Source of the DNA: Margaritifera margaritifera
Taxonomy: Eukaryota > Mollusca > Bivalvia > Unionida > Margaritiferidae
Length of the DNA stretch: 64,000 nt
Assembly: GCA_029931535.1 (NCBI GenBank)
Contig: JAQPZY010001432.1
Span: forward strand, 1,816,001 to 1,880,000
Reading direction: 5' to 3'
Made by a program: the position numbers and the translations under genes. The notes beneath the pieces are model-generated. The model searched no databases. It saw only the letters and a list, made by a program, of their open reading frames with translations, and had not been told where the DNA came from. Of the stretch, positions 35,682 through 47,040 are shown in pieces. How positions within the stretch are numbered: the stretch's first letter is position 1; each line of letters begins with the position of its first letter.

Positions 35682-35757
35682 GGGATCCATGACCATACCT
35701 ACAATATCAGTGGGGCAGTGTTTATACTGAGGGGCTTTATAGTGAGGGAATACTGTA
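35682..35757. mobile_element. MITE2 fragment (right end)
   Basis: GGGATCCATGACCATACCTA through GGCTTTATAGTGAGGGAATA to CTGTA. Confidence 0.7.
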
Positions 35758-35814
35758 CTAATAATGCCTCTCAAGTTGATTGAGTTGATAGAAAATCTCA
35801 TAAATTTGTTCAGG

Positions 35815-36177
35815 TACAGCACTCTCTCACTATAAGACCTTTCATTATAACACAGTTCCTGTTATAAGGCAAGTATGGTCAGGGATCCCAATTCATTAGG
35901 TGGCAGGAATAGGGGTAGACCGGTTGGTAGAGCTTTGGACTCGTAGTCCAAGGGTTGTGGGTCAGCTGCCTCAGTGTATCCTTGGGAAAGGCATTTATCT
36001 ACCATTTGCTGGCATCACATAGCTAATAATTTGTTAAAAGTGCCATTAAAACTAGCCCCCCCCCCCCCCAAATCATTAAGTGGCTGTAAAATTATATGTA
36101 TCATGTACTTCATTATAAATCAGTCTCACTATAAGGCAGTGTTATCATGGAAATTCAGTCTTTTAATGAGTACTGTA
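35815..36177. mobile_element. MITE2 copy interrupted by a SINE
   Basis: Left end TACAGCACTCTCTCACTATA, right end TCTTTTAATGAGTACTGTA. Subtracting the 168-bp SINE and one target copy leaves about 183 bp, the normal length of the family. Confidence 0.85.
35905..36072 (+). mobile_element. tRNA-derived SINE (family 3) with 12-bp target duplication
   Basis: The tRNA-like head GGGGTAGACCGGTTGGTAGA contains an anticodon-arm-like hairpin (TTGGACTCGTAGTCCAA) and a B-box-like GTTGTGGGTCAGCTGCC. The tail is poly-C. It is flanked by TCATTAGGTGGC and TCATTAAGTGGC, a 12-bp target site duplication with one mismatch. Confidence 0.85.
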
Positions 36178-36178
36178 T
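36073..36178. other. MITE2 right half after the SINE
   Basis: Continues the interrupted MITE2: GTACTTCATTATAAATCAGT, ACTATAAGGCAGTGTTATCA, then its terminus. Listed so the nested order can be followed. Confidence 0.7.
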
Positions 36179-37136
36179 ATAGAAAAAACCTGAAATTGGC
36201 ATTTTTAATCTTTCAGTTATGCACATTGTTAAGTTATAAATTTCCTCACAGTACTTAAGTTTTCACGTCCCCTGAATCAAAACAAAAAACTACCACAAAA
36301 ACTGATTGCGACAAGACAATTCATACTAACTGGTTTAACCTTTTTTGTCTAATTTGAGTCCGGAAACAATTTAAATGGTTTTTATTGACTAAATATTTTA
36401 TAATTATTGGGTCAGATTGGACAAATGTCCACTAGCATGCACCACTTGTAGTTTATCATAGGATATGTATGAAGTAAAATTATTAGAAAATGGACATTGC
36501 ACTGGTAGATTGAACAGAATGTACTAAATGATAGGGTTTATGTTAATTTGTTTAATTAAACAATCACAAATGGTATTTTTGATCGTCAGTTTCAGCCCCA
36601 AAGTCTGACAGTTATAGGGAAGTGGGTGTTTGTTGTCATCAAAGACGATGTCAGAAAGTCAATAGATGTATCATTGGTGATAAATTCAGCTTGTTCAAAG
36701 CGTTATTGATTTTTTAATGAGTGATAATGAAGCAAAATCAAGTGAAAAGCTGGAATTAGATAGTAGAAATTCAAACATTAAAGGTGGAAATTACACGGTA
36801 TTGGATTTCAGTGAGAAACGAACACACTATGTGCAGCCTACAACAATGAAATACCCAGTGGGACACAATTGATTGACACTAGAAATTTTAAAGAAAAGCG
36901 TGGCTCACATGGGGGAAAAGCATGATGCAGTAACTGTAACAATTCTGTTCACATTGCTGGATGTAGATGGTCCATACAACTAATTTTTTTAATAACTATT
37001 TTTTGTTCTTCAATCATTTTGATTAAATATTTCATTCAAAGCAAATTTTTGAGTAAGATTATTATTATGCAGTTGCAAAACAGGATGGAAAATGGAGTTC
37101 TTGTTAAAAGCCAGTAGCTAGCAGAAATCTGCTATC

Positions 37137-38007
37137 TACTGTACTCTCTCATTATAACATTGTCCATGGCAGCCATAGAGCATTATAGTGAGACTGCCTT
37201 ATAATGAAGTACATTATACATATAATGTTACTACCACTTAATGAAATGGATCCATGACCACTCTCACCATATAACAGGAACTGTGTACTGTGTTATAATG
37301 AAGTACATGATACATATAATTTTATTTGTACTGTGTTATAATGCAGTACATGATACATTTAATTTTACTTGTACCGTGTTGTAATGAAGTACATGATACG
37401 TATACTTTTACTTGTACTGTGTTATAATGAAGTATATAATACATATAATTGTACTTGTACATGTACTGTGTTATAATGAAGTACATTATAGGTATAATTT
37501 TACTTGTACTGTGTTGTAATGAAGTACATGATACGTATACTTTTACTTGTACTGTGTTATAATGAAGTACATAATACATATAATTGTACTTGTACATGTA
37601 CTGTGTTATAATGAAGTACATTATAGGTATAATTTTACTTATACTGTGTTATAATGAAGTACATAATACATATAATTTTACTTGTACTGTGTTGTAATCA
37701 AGTACATGATACATATAATTTTACTTGTACTGTTTTATAATGAAGTACATTATACATATAATTTTACTTGTACTGTGTTACAATGAAGTGTACTGTGTTA
37801 TAATGAAGTACATAATACATATAATTTTATTTCTTCTGTGTTATAATGAAGTACATAATACATATAATTTTACTTCTACTGTTTTATAATGAAGTACATT
37901 ATACATATAATTTAACTACCACCAAATGAAATGGGATCCATCACCATACATGTGTTGTAACAGAAACTGTGTTATTATGAAGGGCCTTATAGTGAAGGAG
38001 TGCTGTA
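37137..38007. mobile_element. MITE2 copy expanded by a 43-bp array
   Basis: Left end TACTGTACTCTCTCATTATA, right end CTTATAGTGAAGGAGTGCTG then TA. The element is 871 bp against about 190 bp for the unexpanded copy. The excess is the tandem array at 37270-37915. Confidence 0.85.
37270..37915. repeat. 43-bp tandem array inside MITE2, about 14-15 copies
   Basis: The unit is TGTACTGTGTTATAATGAAG followed by TACATAATACATATAATTTTACT. Measured spacings at the left end are 43 bp. A longer 49-bp variant carries an extra TGTACA. A block of several units (about 37400-37500) recurs at 37510-37620, indicating multi-unit duplication. Confidence 0.93.
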
Positions 38008-38169
38008 TTATGATTTTTCAGCCAGCTAATTTTACAAAAATCTTATACAGCGGTCTTTCTCTTAGGTATACAAGACTACTCCTTCTGTAATGAAAAGATA
38101 GTCTCCCCTTCTGCAATGAAAAGATGGTTGTATAAGACGGGTGACCTCTGGTGAGGAGACAAAAATGGT

Positions 38170-38355
38170 AACAAGAGTGCTGCGAATGGCACATTATATG
38201 CCCATGGCCAGCATGAGGGGCGGAAGATACAGGTGACCGCCTGGGGCGTGCAAGCCTGAGGTGGTGCCATTTCGCGGAGTTTGCAGTACTTTTTCTGACT
38301 GGGAGCACCGCTCACCCAGGGCACCGTTTCATCCAGTACAAACTAGCGATGACCC
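38170..38355 (+). repeat. GC-rich dispersed repeat, copy 2
   Basis: Matches the complement of 5518-5690: GTGACCGCCTGGGGC, GTGCCATTTCGCGGAGTTTG, GCTCACCCAGGGCACCGTTT. The adjacent stretch 38060-38120 carries a small duplication (CTTCTGTAATGAAAAGAT, CTTCTGCAATGAAAAGAT). Confidence 0.72.
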
Positions 38356-38429
38356 TGTACATGCCTGCCCCATCTTGAATGCTCCTCTATGTAGGTATTA
38401 GGTCATTGTTGACTCTGGAAATTATTGAC

Positions 38430-39240
38430 CAATGGGTCTCAATGACCTGGACCTTTGGTCAAGATATGCAGTCTTCAGCTAAAGTTGCTGTGCAGAAGCC
38501 ATTATCAATATTTGGTCAAGGAACTTACTCTAGAACAAATATTTTCTGCTAAACCCATTTTTCTTTTAACCATGATAACCTTGTACTTTGACAATTTTAC
38601 CCAAAATCAATGGGCCTCTTCCATACCTTAAGTGCAAGCCCCCCACAAACTTTGGTCAAGGTACATGATCTAGAACTAAAAGCTATTGGCAATAACCATT
38701 TTTCTTCTTTCATTCAAAGTGATCTTGACCTTTGATCCCAAAATCAATAGGCTTCTTTCTGAACCAATGTGCAAGTCATTCACAAACTTTGGTGAAGGTA
38801 CATGGTTGAGAACTGAATATTTTGTGCAGAAACCATTTTTCTTCTTTCAGTCACAGTGACCTTGACCTTTTAACCATAAAATCAATAGGCTTCTTCCTTA
38901 CACCAAGTGCAAGTCATCCACAGAGCTTGGTCCAGGTCTGTGACTTAGAACAAATGTTTTTTTGCAGAAACCATATTTCTTCTTTCAGTCACAGTGACCT
39001 TGACCTTTGACCACAAGTTCAATAAGCTTCTTCCTTACACCAAAGGCAAGCTATCCACAAAGTTTGGTTCATGTATGAGATATAGAACTAATGGTATTAT
39101 GTGGAAACGATTTTTCTACTTTCTGTAACAGTCAGTCAGTGACCATGACCTTTGGACCCTGAAATTGATGGGTTCTTCCTTACCCCAAGTGCAAGACATC
39201 CACAAAGTTCGATAACTGTAGATGATGGAGAAATGAATTT
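38430..39240 (+). repeat. Diverged tandem repeat with nuclear-receptor-like sites, about 6 units
   Basis: Units of roughly 130-145 bp share TTTCTTCTTTCAGTCACAGT, GACCTTGACCTTTGACC, ATCAATAGGCTTCTTCC, CAAGTGCAAGTCATCCACAA and TTTGGT. The best site is at 38995-39012 (TGACCTTGACCTTTGACC). Open frames (SFSHSDLDLL repeats) are artefacts. This resembles a repeat I have seen in bivalve genomes. Confidence 0.8.
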
Positions 39241-40166
39241 ATCATGCATAAAACAAAAATTTAATGGACAGACAAGGTCACAGCCAAAAAAAAGGTCGTA
39301 TAAAAAGGCACTGCTTTGGTACTGGATATGGTGTCCTCTCATCAGTGGCCAGCCTCTCTTAAGCATGCCATATAAGAAGGGGAACACTATTGCATGTCTG
39401 TTAATTTTTGTTTTCTTTTTCAGCCAGCTGTTTTAAACATTTGCCCTGTATTTAAATTCTTTTAAAAAAGAAAAGACTGCAAAGCGGATAGCTGAATGTT
39501 CAGAGAAAAGCATAGATTGACAGATGATAAGCAGACTTCCCACTCCTGCAAGGATGTTTCAGACATTTGCTAAAAGAGTCTCTTATATTTCTATATTTCA
39601 TCAAATGTAGACAGGAAACAGAATTCTTGAAAATTTATACGCATTTTAGTATATTATGCATCGAAGTATTATAGTATAATTATTACCCATTAATGATTTC
39701 AACTATTCAAGTCACATATACCATAGAATTTGAATTTTATGACCTTGGAAATAGTAAGTTTTCAAATTTAACAAAGTACAGATTTTGATCCACATGCATA
39801 AACTACCATTGTTTGCAAATTCAATGCTTTGTATATATAAAACAAAAGATATACAAAGAAATGTTTGTACAGCTGACTTGTGTAAGGCCAAAGTTAACAT
39901 TTCCTTCATACAGTGTTAAATATACAAATGAAGAGTTGAAGTTTCAATTAATCTGGCACTATCAGTAATTTATATACTGAATCAAGTGTTACTAAACTTA
40001 TTATGAACAGCACACTTATTCCTGTTTTTAATGAAATCATCTTTTAACTGCAGACATTGTACTGGTCTTGGAGGTTTGCCATAAACAGGTTTCATTGTTT
40101 AACAATTTATGAAATTCATGAAAATAAAATGATATAAAGTTCTTACAATTTACAACATTTACTGAC

Positions 40167-40420
40167 CTTTACTGTAGATGGTGGATCAGGCAACCTGGTG
40201 GTGACAGAAGCGAAGGTAGACGAAAGCTGCTTATATCGAGGCTTGAAGGGCTTTTCTTTGACCTGATAGTGGGCGGGGCCGGGCATGTCACGCTCTTCTT
40301 TCTTTGTCATAACCTCAGTTCGCACAGATGTTGTACCAAACACTCCTTTCCTTGTGCTCTCGATGTAGGCTTTCCTCATGCTGTCAGAACCCATTCCAGC
40401 AATGTTATACGCACCAGGAC
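40167..40420 (-). CDS. STPG2: STPG2 exon C, internal exon
   Basis: This exon is 254 bp: two bases completing the split glycine, then 84 codons. The acceptor is TCACTAG and the donor GTCAGT. Joining to exon B recreates VPGPGAYNI exactly in frame, which is strong support for both boundaries. A second PG repeat, MPGPAHYQV, is centred near residue 47. Two F-x-S/T-rich linker motifs follow the usual STPG alternation: GVFGTTSVRT and STFASVTTRL. The exon ends TVK in phase 0. It lies 15,455 bp from exon B and 31,670 bp from exon D, in introns built largely of MITEs and minisatellites. No frameshift or stop is present, so the exon looks under selection. Base composition is clearly more GC-rich than its flanks. 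Confidence 0.87.
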
Positions 40421-40792
40421 CTAGTGATTTGAAAATGTAAATACCATTAATAAATTGAATCTTTAAAAATATTACCAGAGGGACAACCAGTTTTGTTCAG
40501 TTCCACTATATTGCAGGCTGATCACACATCATGCCAATTTATGGTAAAAGTTTACTTACTTCAGCACACTCATGGTGGAATTAGTTTTCTTGCAGATTTC
40601 TCATGACAAAGAGATAATATTTACCAAATGTTGCTGCAATTTTATGTGGTTTTATTCTATCATCATCAAAGTCTTGCATGAATTCATTTATTTATTTATC
40701 AGTTTGCTGTTGTGTTTATGATTGTGTTCCTTTTTCTCTCCATCTTCTATTATGTTTTTTGCATGAATACCTATTTTCATAGTATGTACTTA

Positions 40793-40832
40793 TTTATTTA
40801 TTTATCTGTTTAATTATTTATTTATTCTTACT
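40793..40832. repeat. TTTA-rich low-complexity tract
   Basis: Imperfect TTTA repeats within a wider T-rich stretch. Confidence 0.8.
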
Positions 40833-41579
40833 CATTCACTGCTATGTCTACCACTTATTTTTATCATCATCATGATCAGCATCAACAGCAATCTGAACCT
40901 TGCTAACAGGGGGCTCATTTGTAAGCAATGATTTCTTTGAAGCTAAATTGACATCTTAGCCAGTTCTTTGTTCCAGCTGTTAAGCCATAAAACAGTACAA
41001 TACAATTGCATTACAAGGCTGGGCAATAATTCTAAATCAGAAAATACCATAACAAGTTTCAATGGAACACTGTAGAACTGTTAATTACTGTTTATGATAG
41101 AAGGAAGTGAAAAAGGTGAGCAATGAAATATGACTGAAACAAGACAAAGGAAGTAGTCATCAAGATTATCATATCGGGTCTCTAGAAAGACGAACGTCAC
41201 TGTATATATTCAGTTATATAACAATCCATATTTGCAAATATACTACAGGCACCAGAAAATCTTTGTTAACAGTTTTAATACATACATATGAATTTTAATT
41301 GAATTGCCATTGAGCTGTACCCTCTTTAAAATAACAACAACAGGAGAGGACAAAACATTATGTAGGTCTTTTTTTATTTTGATGGAACTCATGGTCTTAT
41401 ATACAGGTATTTATAGTAATTTTGCATTCAAATCCGGGCCATTCAAATAAGATGAAACACTAACTTCATCCTATTCTTATTACAGTTTTATGACCAAATG
41501 ATGTGAAAATGTATAATTACTGTGATTGCTTAAAGTGAAGCAGGAAAAAGTTGACAACGGAATTCAAGTCATTTTAGAT

Positions 41580-41800
41580 TACTGTTTATACTCGCGTATA
41601 AGCCTATACCAACTGCAAAATGCATAGACCCAGATCTGCCGGCACATAATGCACCAGCAGATCTGGGTCTATGCAGTTTGTAAGGACTAATCAGTAGAAT
41701 AAACAACATAGACCCAGATCTGTTGGCACATTATGTGATGGCAGATCAGGGTTTATGTTGCTTGCATTTGGACCTGGCTTATACGCGAGTATATACCATA
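41580..41800 (-). mobile_element. PAL-MITE copy, full length
   Basis: 221 bp, TACTGTTTATACTCGCGTAT to GCGAGTATATACCATA. Confidence 0.94.
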
Positions 41801-42088
41801 ATTGCCCATTCCAAATGGTGTGTTTCTTGTCACAAGGGGTGTAAAAAAAAAATATTCTTGGCCAGTTTTATACATTTCTATATCACCTTGACTGCTGTAT
41901 CACTGCTGATGATTGAATGTAACAATGCCATAATTTAATTGAATCCTATACTTAGCATTGATTTTAGAGTTTAAACAATCAACTTAATACTTATAGCTTT
42001 TATTTATCCATTGAAAATACCAATAAAGCTGCATACAACTTGGAGACACTGAGCAGAACGATAAGCATTTTAACTAATCCACATAAAT

Positions 42089-42309
42089 TACCATATATAC
42101 TCGCATATAATCTGAGTCCAAATGCAAACAACATAGATCCTGATCTACCGTCGCATAATGCACCAGCAGATCAGGGTCTATGTTGTTTGTTCTATTGATT
42201 AGTATCTATAAACTGCATAGACCCAGATCTGCCAGCGCATTATGTGACCGCAGATCTGGGTCTATGCAGTTTGCAGTTGGTATCGGCTTATATGCGAGTA
42301 TATATGGTA
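42089..42309 (+). mobile_element. PAL-MITE copy, full length
   Basis: 221 bp, TACCATATATACTCGCATAT to GCGAGTATATATGGTA. Both palindromes are well preserved. Confidence 0.95.
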
Positions 42310-42378
42310 GTTCATCAATGCCAGTAATGATAAGACAATATTGTGCAGTGTTGAAAATGACATTTGATATTGTCTGAT
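42310..42378 (+). repeat. Segment shared with 44125-44190
   Basis: CAATATTGTGCAGTGTTGAA and AATGACATTTGATATTGTC closely match ATTGTGCAATATTGAAAATG and AGGTTTGATACTGTC at the edge of the 33-bp minisatellite. Confidence 0.65.
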
Positions 42379-42477
42379 CTACCCAATAACCTTTGAATCT
42401 CAGATGCAGTTAGGAGCAGAATCGAAATGTGAAGTTGGATGTAATTTCTACCACATCATTATATGCACTAAAAATGA

Positions 42478-42956
42478 AACTTGTGAAGAAGGTAGCATGA
42501 CTGTTGTGATAACCATTATGTTTAACCAATAAACTTGTGAAGAAGGTAGCATGACTGCTGTGATAACAGTTGTTTAACCAATAAACTTGTGACTAAGGTA
42601 GCATGACTGCTGTGATAACCATTGTTTAACCAATAAACCTGTGAAGAAGGTAGCATGACTGTTGTGATAACCATTGTTTAACCAATAAACTTGTGACTAA
42701 GGTAGCATGACTGTTGTGATAACCATTGTTTAACCAATAAACTTGTGAAGAAGGTAGCATGACTGCTGTGATAACCCTTATGTTTAAGCAATAAACTTGT
42801 GACTAAGGTAGCATGACTGATGTGATAACCATTATGTTTAACCAATAAACCTGTGACTAAGGTAGCATGACTGATGTGATAACCATTATGTTTAACCAAT
42901 AAACTTGTGACTTAGGTAGCATGACTGATGTGATAACCATTATGTTTAACCAATAC
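42478..42956. repeat. About 53-bp minisatellite, 9 copies
   Basis: The unit is AACTTGTGAAGAAGGTAGCA then TGACTGTTGTGATAACCATTATGTTTAACCAAT. Spacing alternates 52-54 bp through loss of TA. GAAGAAGG and GACTAAGG variants are intermixed. Confidence 0.95.
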
Positions 42957-43356
42957 AATTGTTTACTACTCTTCATGACAAGAAATGCAAACAATCAGAA
43001 CAGCCAATTGTTAAAGCAAATTAGGCATTTAAAAAACAAATAAAATGTACATGAAAGTCTAGATATGTATATGACACATTGAAAAGATTTATAACTACTT
43101 TTGAGGTGAAACCAGGACAATGATTCCACAATGTGATAATAGATGATAGAAACATTTTATGGAAAAAAAGCTTAACTATTTACTTATTTATGAATATGAT
43201 CATTGGAGAAATCAATGTATTGAATGAAAACTTTATTTTTTACAAGTTTCTTGGGGGAGACATCCTTAGAAAAAGGCCACATCAGAGAAAACAATAGACT
43301 TATCTCTTTGTAACAGCACTTTGTAAACAAAAACATTCCTTATAAAAATCTAACCC

Positions 43357-43560
43357 ACACCCTGCAAAATGGCACTGTAAAAACTGTGATAACTCAAACT
43401 TCAATCACTCAGATACTTGGTATCAGTCAAAATACACAATTGGTCCTGACTTGAAGTCTTTACTATTTTCATATTCATTACCTTCAAAAATTCAAACATC
43501 GATCACTCAAATACCATGGATCACTCAAAGTCACAGGTCAGTCCCAACCATAAAAATGTC
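43357..43560. repeat. Possible dispersed repeat
   Basis: Repeated 'ATCACTCAGATAC/ATCACTCAAATACC' and 'ACTCAAACTTCAATCACTC' phrases, similar in style to a bivalve repeat family. Boundaries and class unknown. Confidence 0.35.
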
Positions 43561-43715
43561 ATTTCAAACTTGAAACTTGGGTCCAAGTTCCAGTTAGCAC
43601 CGACCAAGGTTTATCATGGGTGAATGCATATTACGAGTAGAAGAATTCAGCAGAACAATGCACATTGAAACTAATATGCATAAATTAGTTCATTAATCGC
43701 AGTACTGTCTATTGT

Positions 43716-44138
43716 CGCAAAATGGCCCTTCATTGTATAGTCTATTGTCTAGACATGGCCCTTTATTGTATAGTCTATTGTCTGGACATGGCCCTTCATT
43801 GTATTGTCTATTGTCTGGACATGGCCCTTCATTGTATTGTCTATTGTCTGGACATGGCCCTTCATTGTATAGTCTCTTGTCTGGACATGGCCCTTCATTG
43901 TATTGTCTATTGTCTGGACATGGCCCTTTATTGTATAGTCTATTGTCTAGACATGGCCCTTCATTGTATTGTCTATTGTCTGGACATGGCCCTTCATTGT
44001 ATTGTCTATTGTCTGGACATGGCCCTTCATTGTATAGTCTCTTGTCTGGACATGGCCCTTCATTGTATTGTCTATTGTCTGGACATGGCCCTTCATTGTA
44101 TTGTCTATTGTCTGGACATGGCCCTTCATTGTATAGTC
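43716..44138. repeat. 33-bp minisatellite, about 13 copies, with a 5-unit higher-order period
   Basis: The unit is CATGGCCCTTCATTGTATTG then TCTATTGTCTGGA. Variants follow the order L-C-C-S-C, L-C-C-S-C, C, S, where L has CTTTATTG, C has GTATTGTCTA and S has GTATAGTCTC. That is a 165-bp higher-order unit present twice. Because 33 is a multiple of 3 there are 11-residue peptide frames (HGPSLYCLLSG) on the plus strand and one on the minus. I see no start context, signal or homology that would make these genes. Confidence 0.96.
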
Positions 44139-44251
44139 ATTATTGTGCAATATTGAAAATGAGGTTTGATACTGTCCAATGCACATCATTTACTTTACTG
44201 TTATAAAGGTGAGCAGCTTCATCATCATTGGCTCTGGATGAACAAAAGCTA

Positions 44252-44471
44252 TACCATATATACTCACTTATAAGTCAAGTCCAACTGCAAACTGCACAGA
44301 CCCAGATCTGCTGCCACATAATGCGCTGGCAGATCTGGGTCTATGCAGTTTGTTAGGAGTAATCAGTAGAACAACAACACAGACCCTGATCTGCTTGCAC
44401 ATTATGTGATGGGAGATCAGGGTCTGTGTTGTTTGCAGTTGTACTTGTCTTATAATCAAATATATATGGTA
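44252..44471 (-). mobile_element. PAL-MITE copy, full length, subfamily B
   Basis: 220 bp, TACCATATATACTCACTTAT to CAAATATATATGGTA. Confidence 0.93.
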
Positions 44472-44948
44472 AGTATCAGGCTTGATTGTTTAAACTCCAA
44501 ACTCCACTTATGATTTAATGAATTTTTTATGGAAAAAACACTCCTGTCTGTCTTCTTTTTATTGATTACTGATCAAACGTTAATTAGCCTTGTCACTAGT
44601 GATGAGCTTTTAGCAGCACAACAGGCCACAGTTCGGCAAATCATTCTTTATGGTTAACTTCACATAAAAGGTTTTGCAGATGATCTTAAACACTAGAACT
44701 ACAGTAAACTCAAAGTCAAATTTTGGTCCCGTAGTTTAATCTAAGATGTATCTCATTAACTTAATCTTTTGCTGTAAGCAGATTCAGATATGGAATTTAT
44801 GCTCCATTAATGAATTATTTTGTCAAAATTTATAAAGATAATGGGGCATTCTGAAGACAGATCATATGTATACTCTTGAAAATTTCATGTGTTAATTGAA
44901 TCAAATAGATCCAAGCAAATCTTTACATGCACCCAAACCAGGTTTTTT

Positions 44949-45105
44949 CTGCATAATGTGCCGGCAGATTGGGGTCTATGTAGTTTGTTAGGAGTAATCA
45001 GTAGAATAAAACAAAGACTCTGATCTGCCAACGCATTATGCGATGGGAGATCAGGGTCTATGTTTTTTGCAGTTCAACTCGACTTATAAGCGAGTATATA
45101 TCGTA
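44949..45105 (-). mobile_element. PAL-MITE copy, left-truncated, subfamily B
   Basis: Starts inside palindrome 2 (CTGCATAATGTGCCGGCAGA) and ends GCGAGTATATATCGTA. Confidence 0.88.
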
Positions 45106-46204
45106 TTTACCACCAATGCTTTCACTAGTTTTACCTCCATGATATTTATGTATCACACAGCTGGCTAAATTAATGATCTTCACCTACCTCACATTGTAGG
45201 GGCTGAAAGTCCCCCAATTTTAGTACCATTCCCTGTGGGATTTTAAGTGACCAAATGTCCTAGCTTGAACCAGGATATGCTACACAAATTCAAACCTAAT
45301 AAAGATTCTGATTCTCTTGACCATGTCAGTTTCTCACTACATTAAAAAGATCTTAAGAGGTTATCAGAAAACCAGTCTGTTTTCTCCACATCTGTTAATA
45401 AACCAGGGACTATAACATTTTCACCCTGATAAAACAAACTGTAATTAACTTACACTTCAAATCTGACAAAATATCACAATCTTTATTAACTCTGCTAACT
45501 GAAAAGTGTCCCACTCTCTTGGTAGCAATATAATTACAGGTCCATTGATTGGGTATTTGATGAAAATAAATGGTGTTACCAACAAAATTAAGACTGGGAG
45601 CTAGTACAACGACTGACAGTCACCAAGATTACAGAATGAACATGCACCATTAAAGCAATTACTCTAGCTTTTTGAAAGAGCTGAGTGTATATAATTTGAT
45701 CCTATTAATTAACAAGAGAGTGCACAATATGTGTAATTAGTGACTGCAAATTAAAATGAAAGTAAGATCTTTCCTGAGAGATGTTTGACAACACTAGTAT
45801 GATTCAGGCATGCTTAGAAATAGAAATACTTCATGCAGATTCATGAAATTAAAATCATATTTTACCTCCTTCACAGTTCATAGGGACCCTGATCATAGTA
45901 ATCAACATTTTGGTATAAAATGAGCTAAGAGTTACACAAACATGTTATAAATTTGTGAAGTTACGTACATTCTTTATGCTTGTATTTCTTCATATAGTGG
46001 GCTAAGATTTGGAACTATATTGTGGGATTTCAATTGACATGGTTGTAATTTATATAAAGAACCCACAAAAACACTCATTCTGGCAAACATTTTTGTATTA
46101 TACCAAAATAAAAATAAGTTTACATAAACACTAGAATATTCTTTGGGAATCTGTTTTTGTAAGTCTGAAATTTGTTTACTCTGTTAGTGGTGTGGGACTG
46201 TACA

Positions 46205-47040
46205 AAATCTACCAGTGAAAATGTAGCTTAAATCTGCCAGTATATACCGGTAGGTATTAGGTTCAGAGAGAATTACCAACCATACTCCTCATAATGGGTT
46301 ACCTCCCTTAGGTAGGACAACAACACCTGGAGAAAACTGTACACTTTGATAACTTCATCACACTCAATTTAGATTGCATTTTATGTAATATTTTGTTTAC
46401 AGTGGCTTAAGTGCATAACAGATATAAGGTACTCATATATTAATGCACAAAGATGATGAACCCAGATTTAGATGATCCTGGGGTCAAGACAGCCTTTTGG
46501 CAGTGATATATTCTGAAAGAGTATGGCTGTAAGGAGTGTGAATTACCTCCCTTATAAATTGATGTCTGCCATCTGTTAGGTCAACTTTCCTTGGTGTGAT
46601 GATTATTATTATTATTATTATTATTTACAGGATTAGTAATTTGTTACAAAGTATGAAATAGAGCCATAGAAAGTTAATTCTATCAGTGAAAATGTAGATT
46701 AAATCTGCCAATAGGTAGTTAGTTTCAGTCAGAGTTACCTCCCTTATAAATTGGTGTCTGCCATCTTTTGGGTTAACCTTCCTTGGCATTATTATTATTA
46801 TTGTTATTTACAGAATTTGTAATTTATTACAAAGCATGAGACTGAGCCAAAGAATTCTCAATCTACCAATGAAAATGTAGCTTAAATCTGCAAATAGATT
46901 GGTATTTGTTTCAGTCAGGATTACATCCCTTAGAAAATGGTGTCATCTTTTTATCTTTTTGGTCAACCTTACTTGGTAATACTACTGACAGGAGTAGTAA
47001 ATTTTTTTTACAAAGTATGATAGAGAACCACAGAAATACA
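46205..47040. repeat. Degenerate tandem repeat, unit about 181 bp
   Basis: The phrase CAGTGAAAATGTAG...TTAAATCTGCCA recurs near 46215, 46685 and 46865, with GTTACCTCCCTTATAAATTG, TGTCTGCCATCT, (ATT)n and a TTTACAGGATTAGTAATTTG phrase between. A 130-codon open frame at 46906-47298 starts in this repeat, has no recognisable domain and is not called. Confidence 0.75.

Noticed and set aside
43712..44206. 164-codon frame with 11-residue repeats (HGPSLYCLLSG)
   Set aside because: The repeat length is a multiple of 3 and another plus frame and a minus frame are also open; no conserved start context, domain or splice signal was seen.
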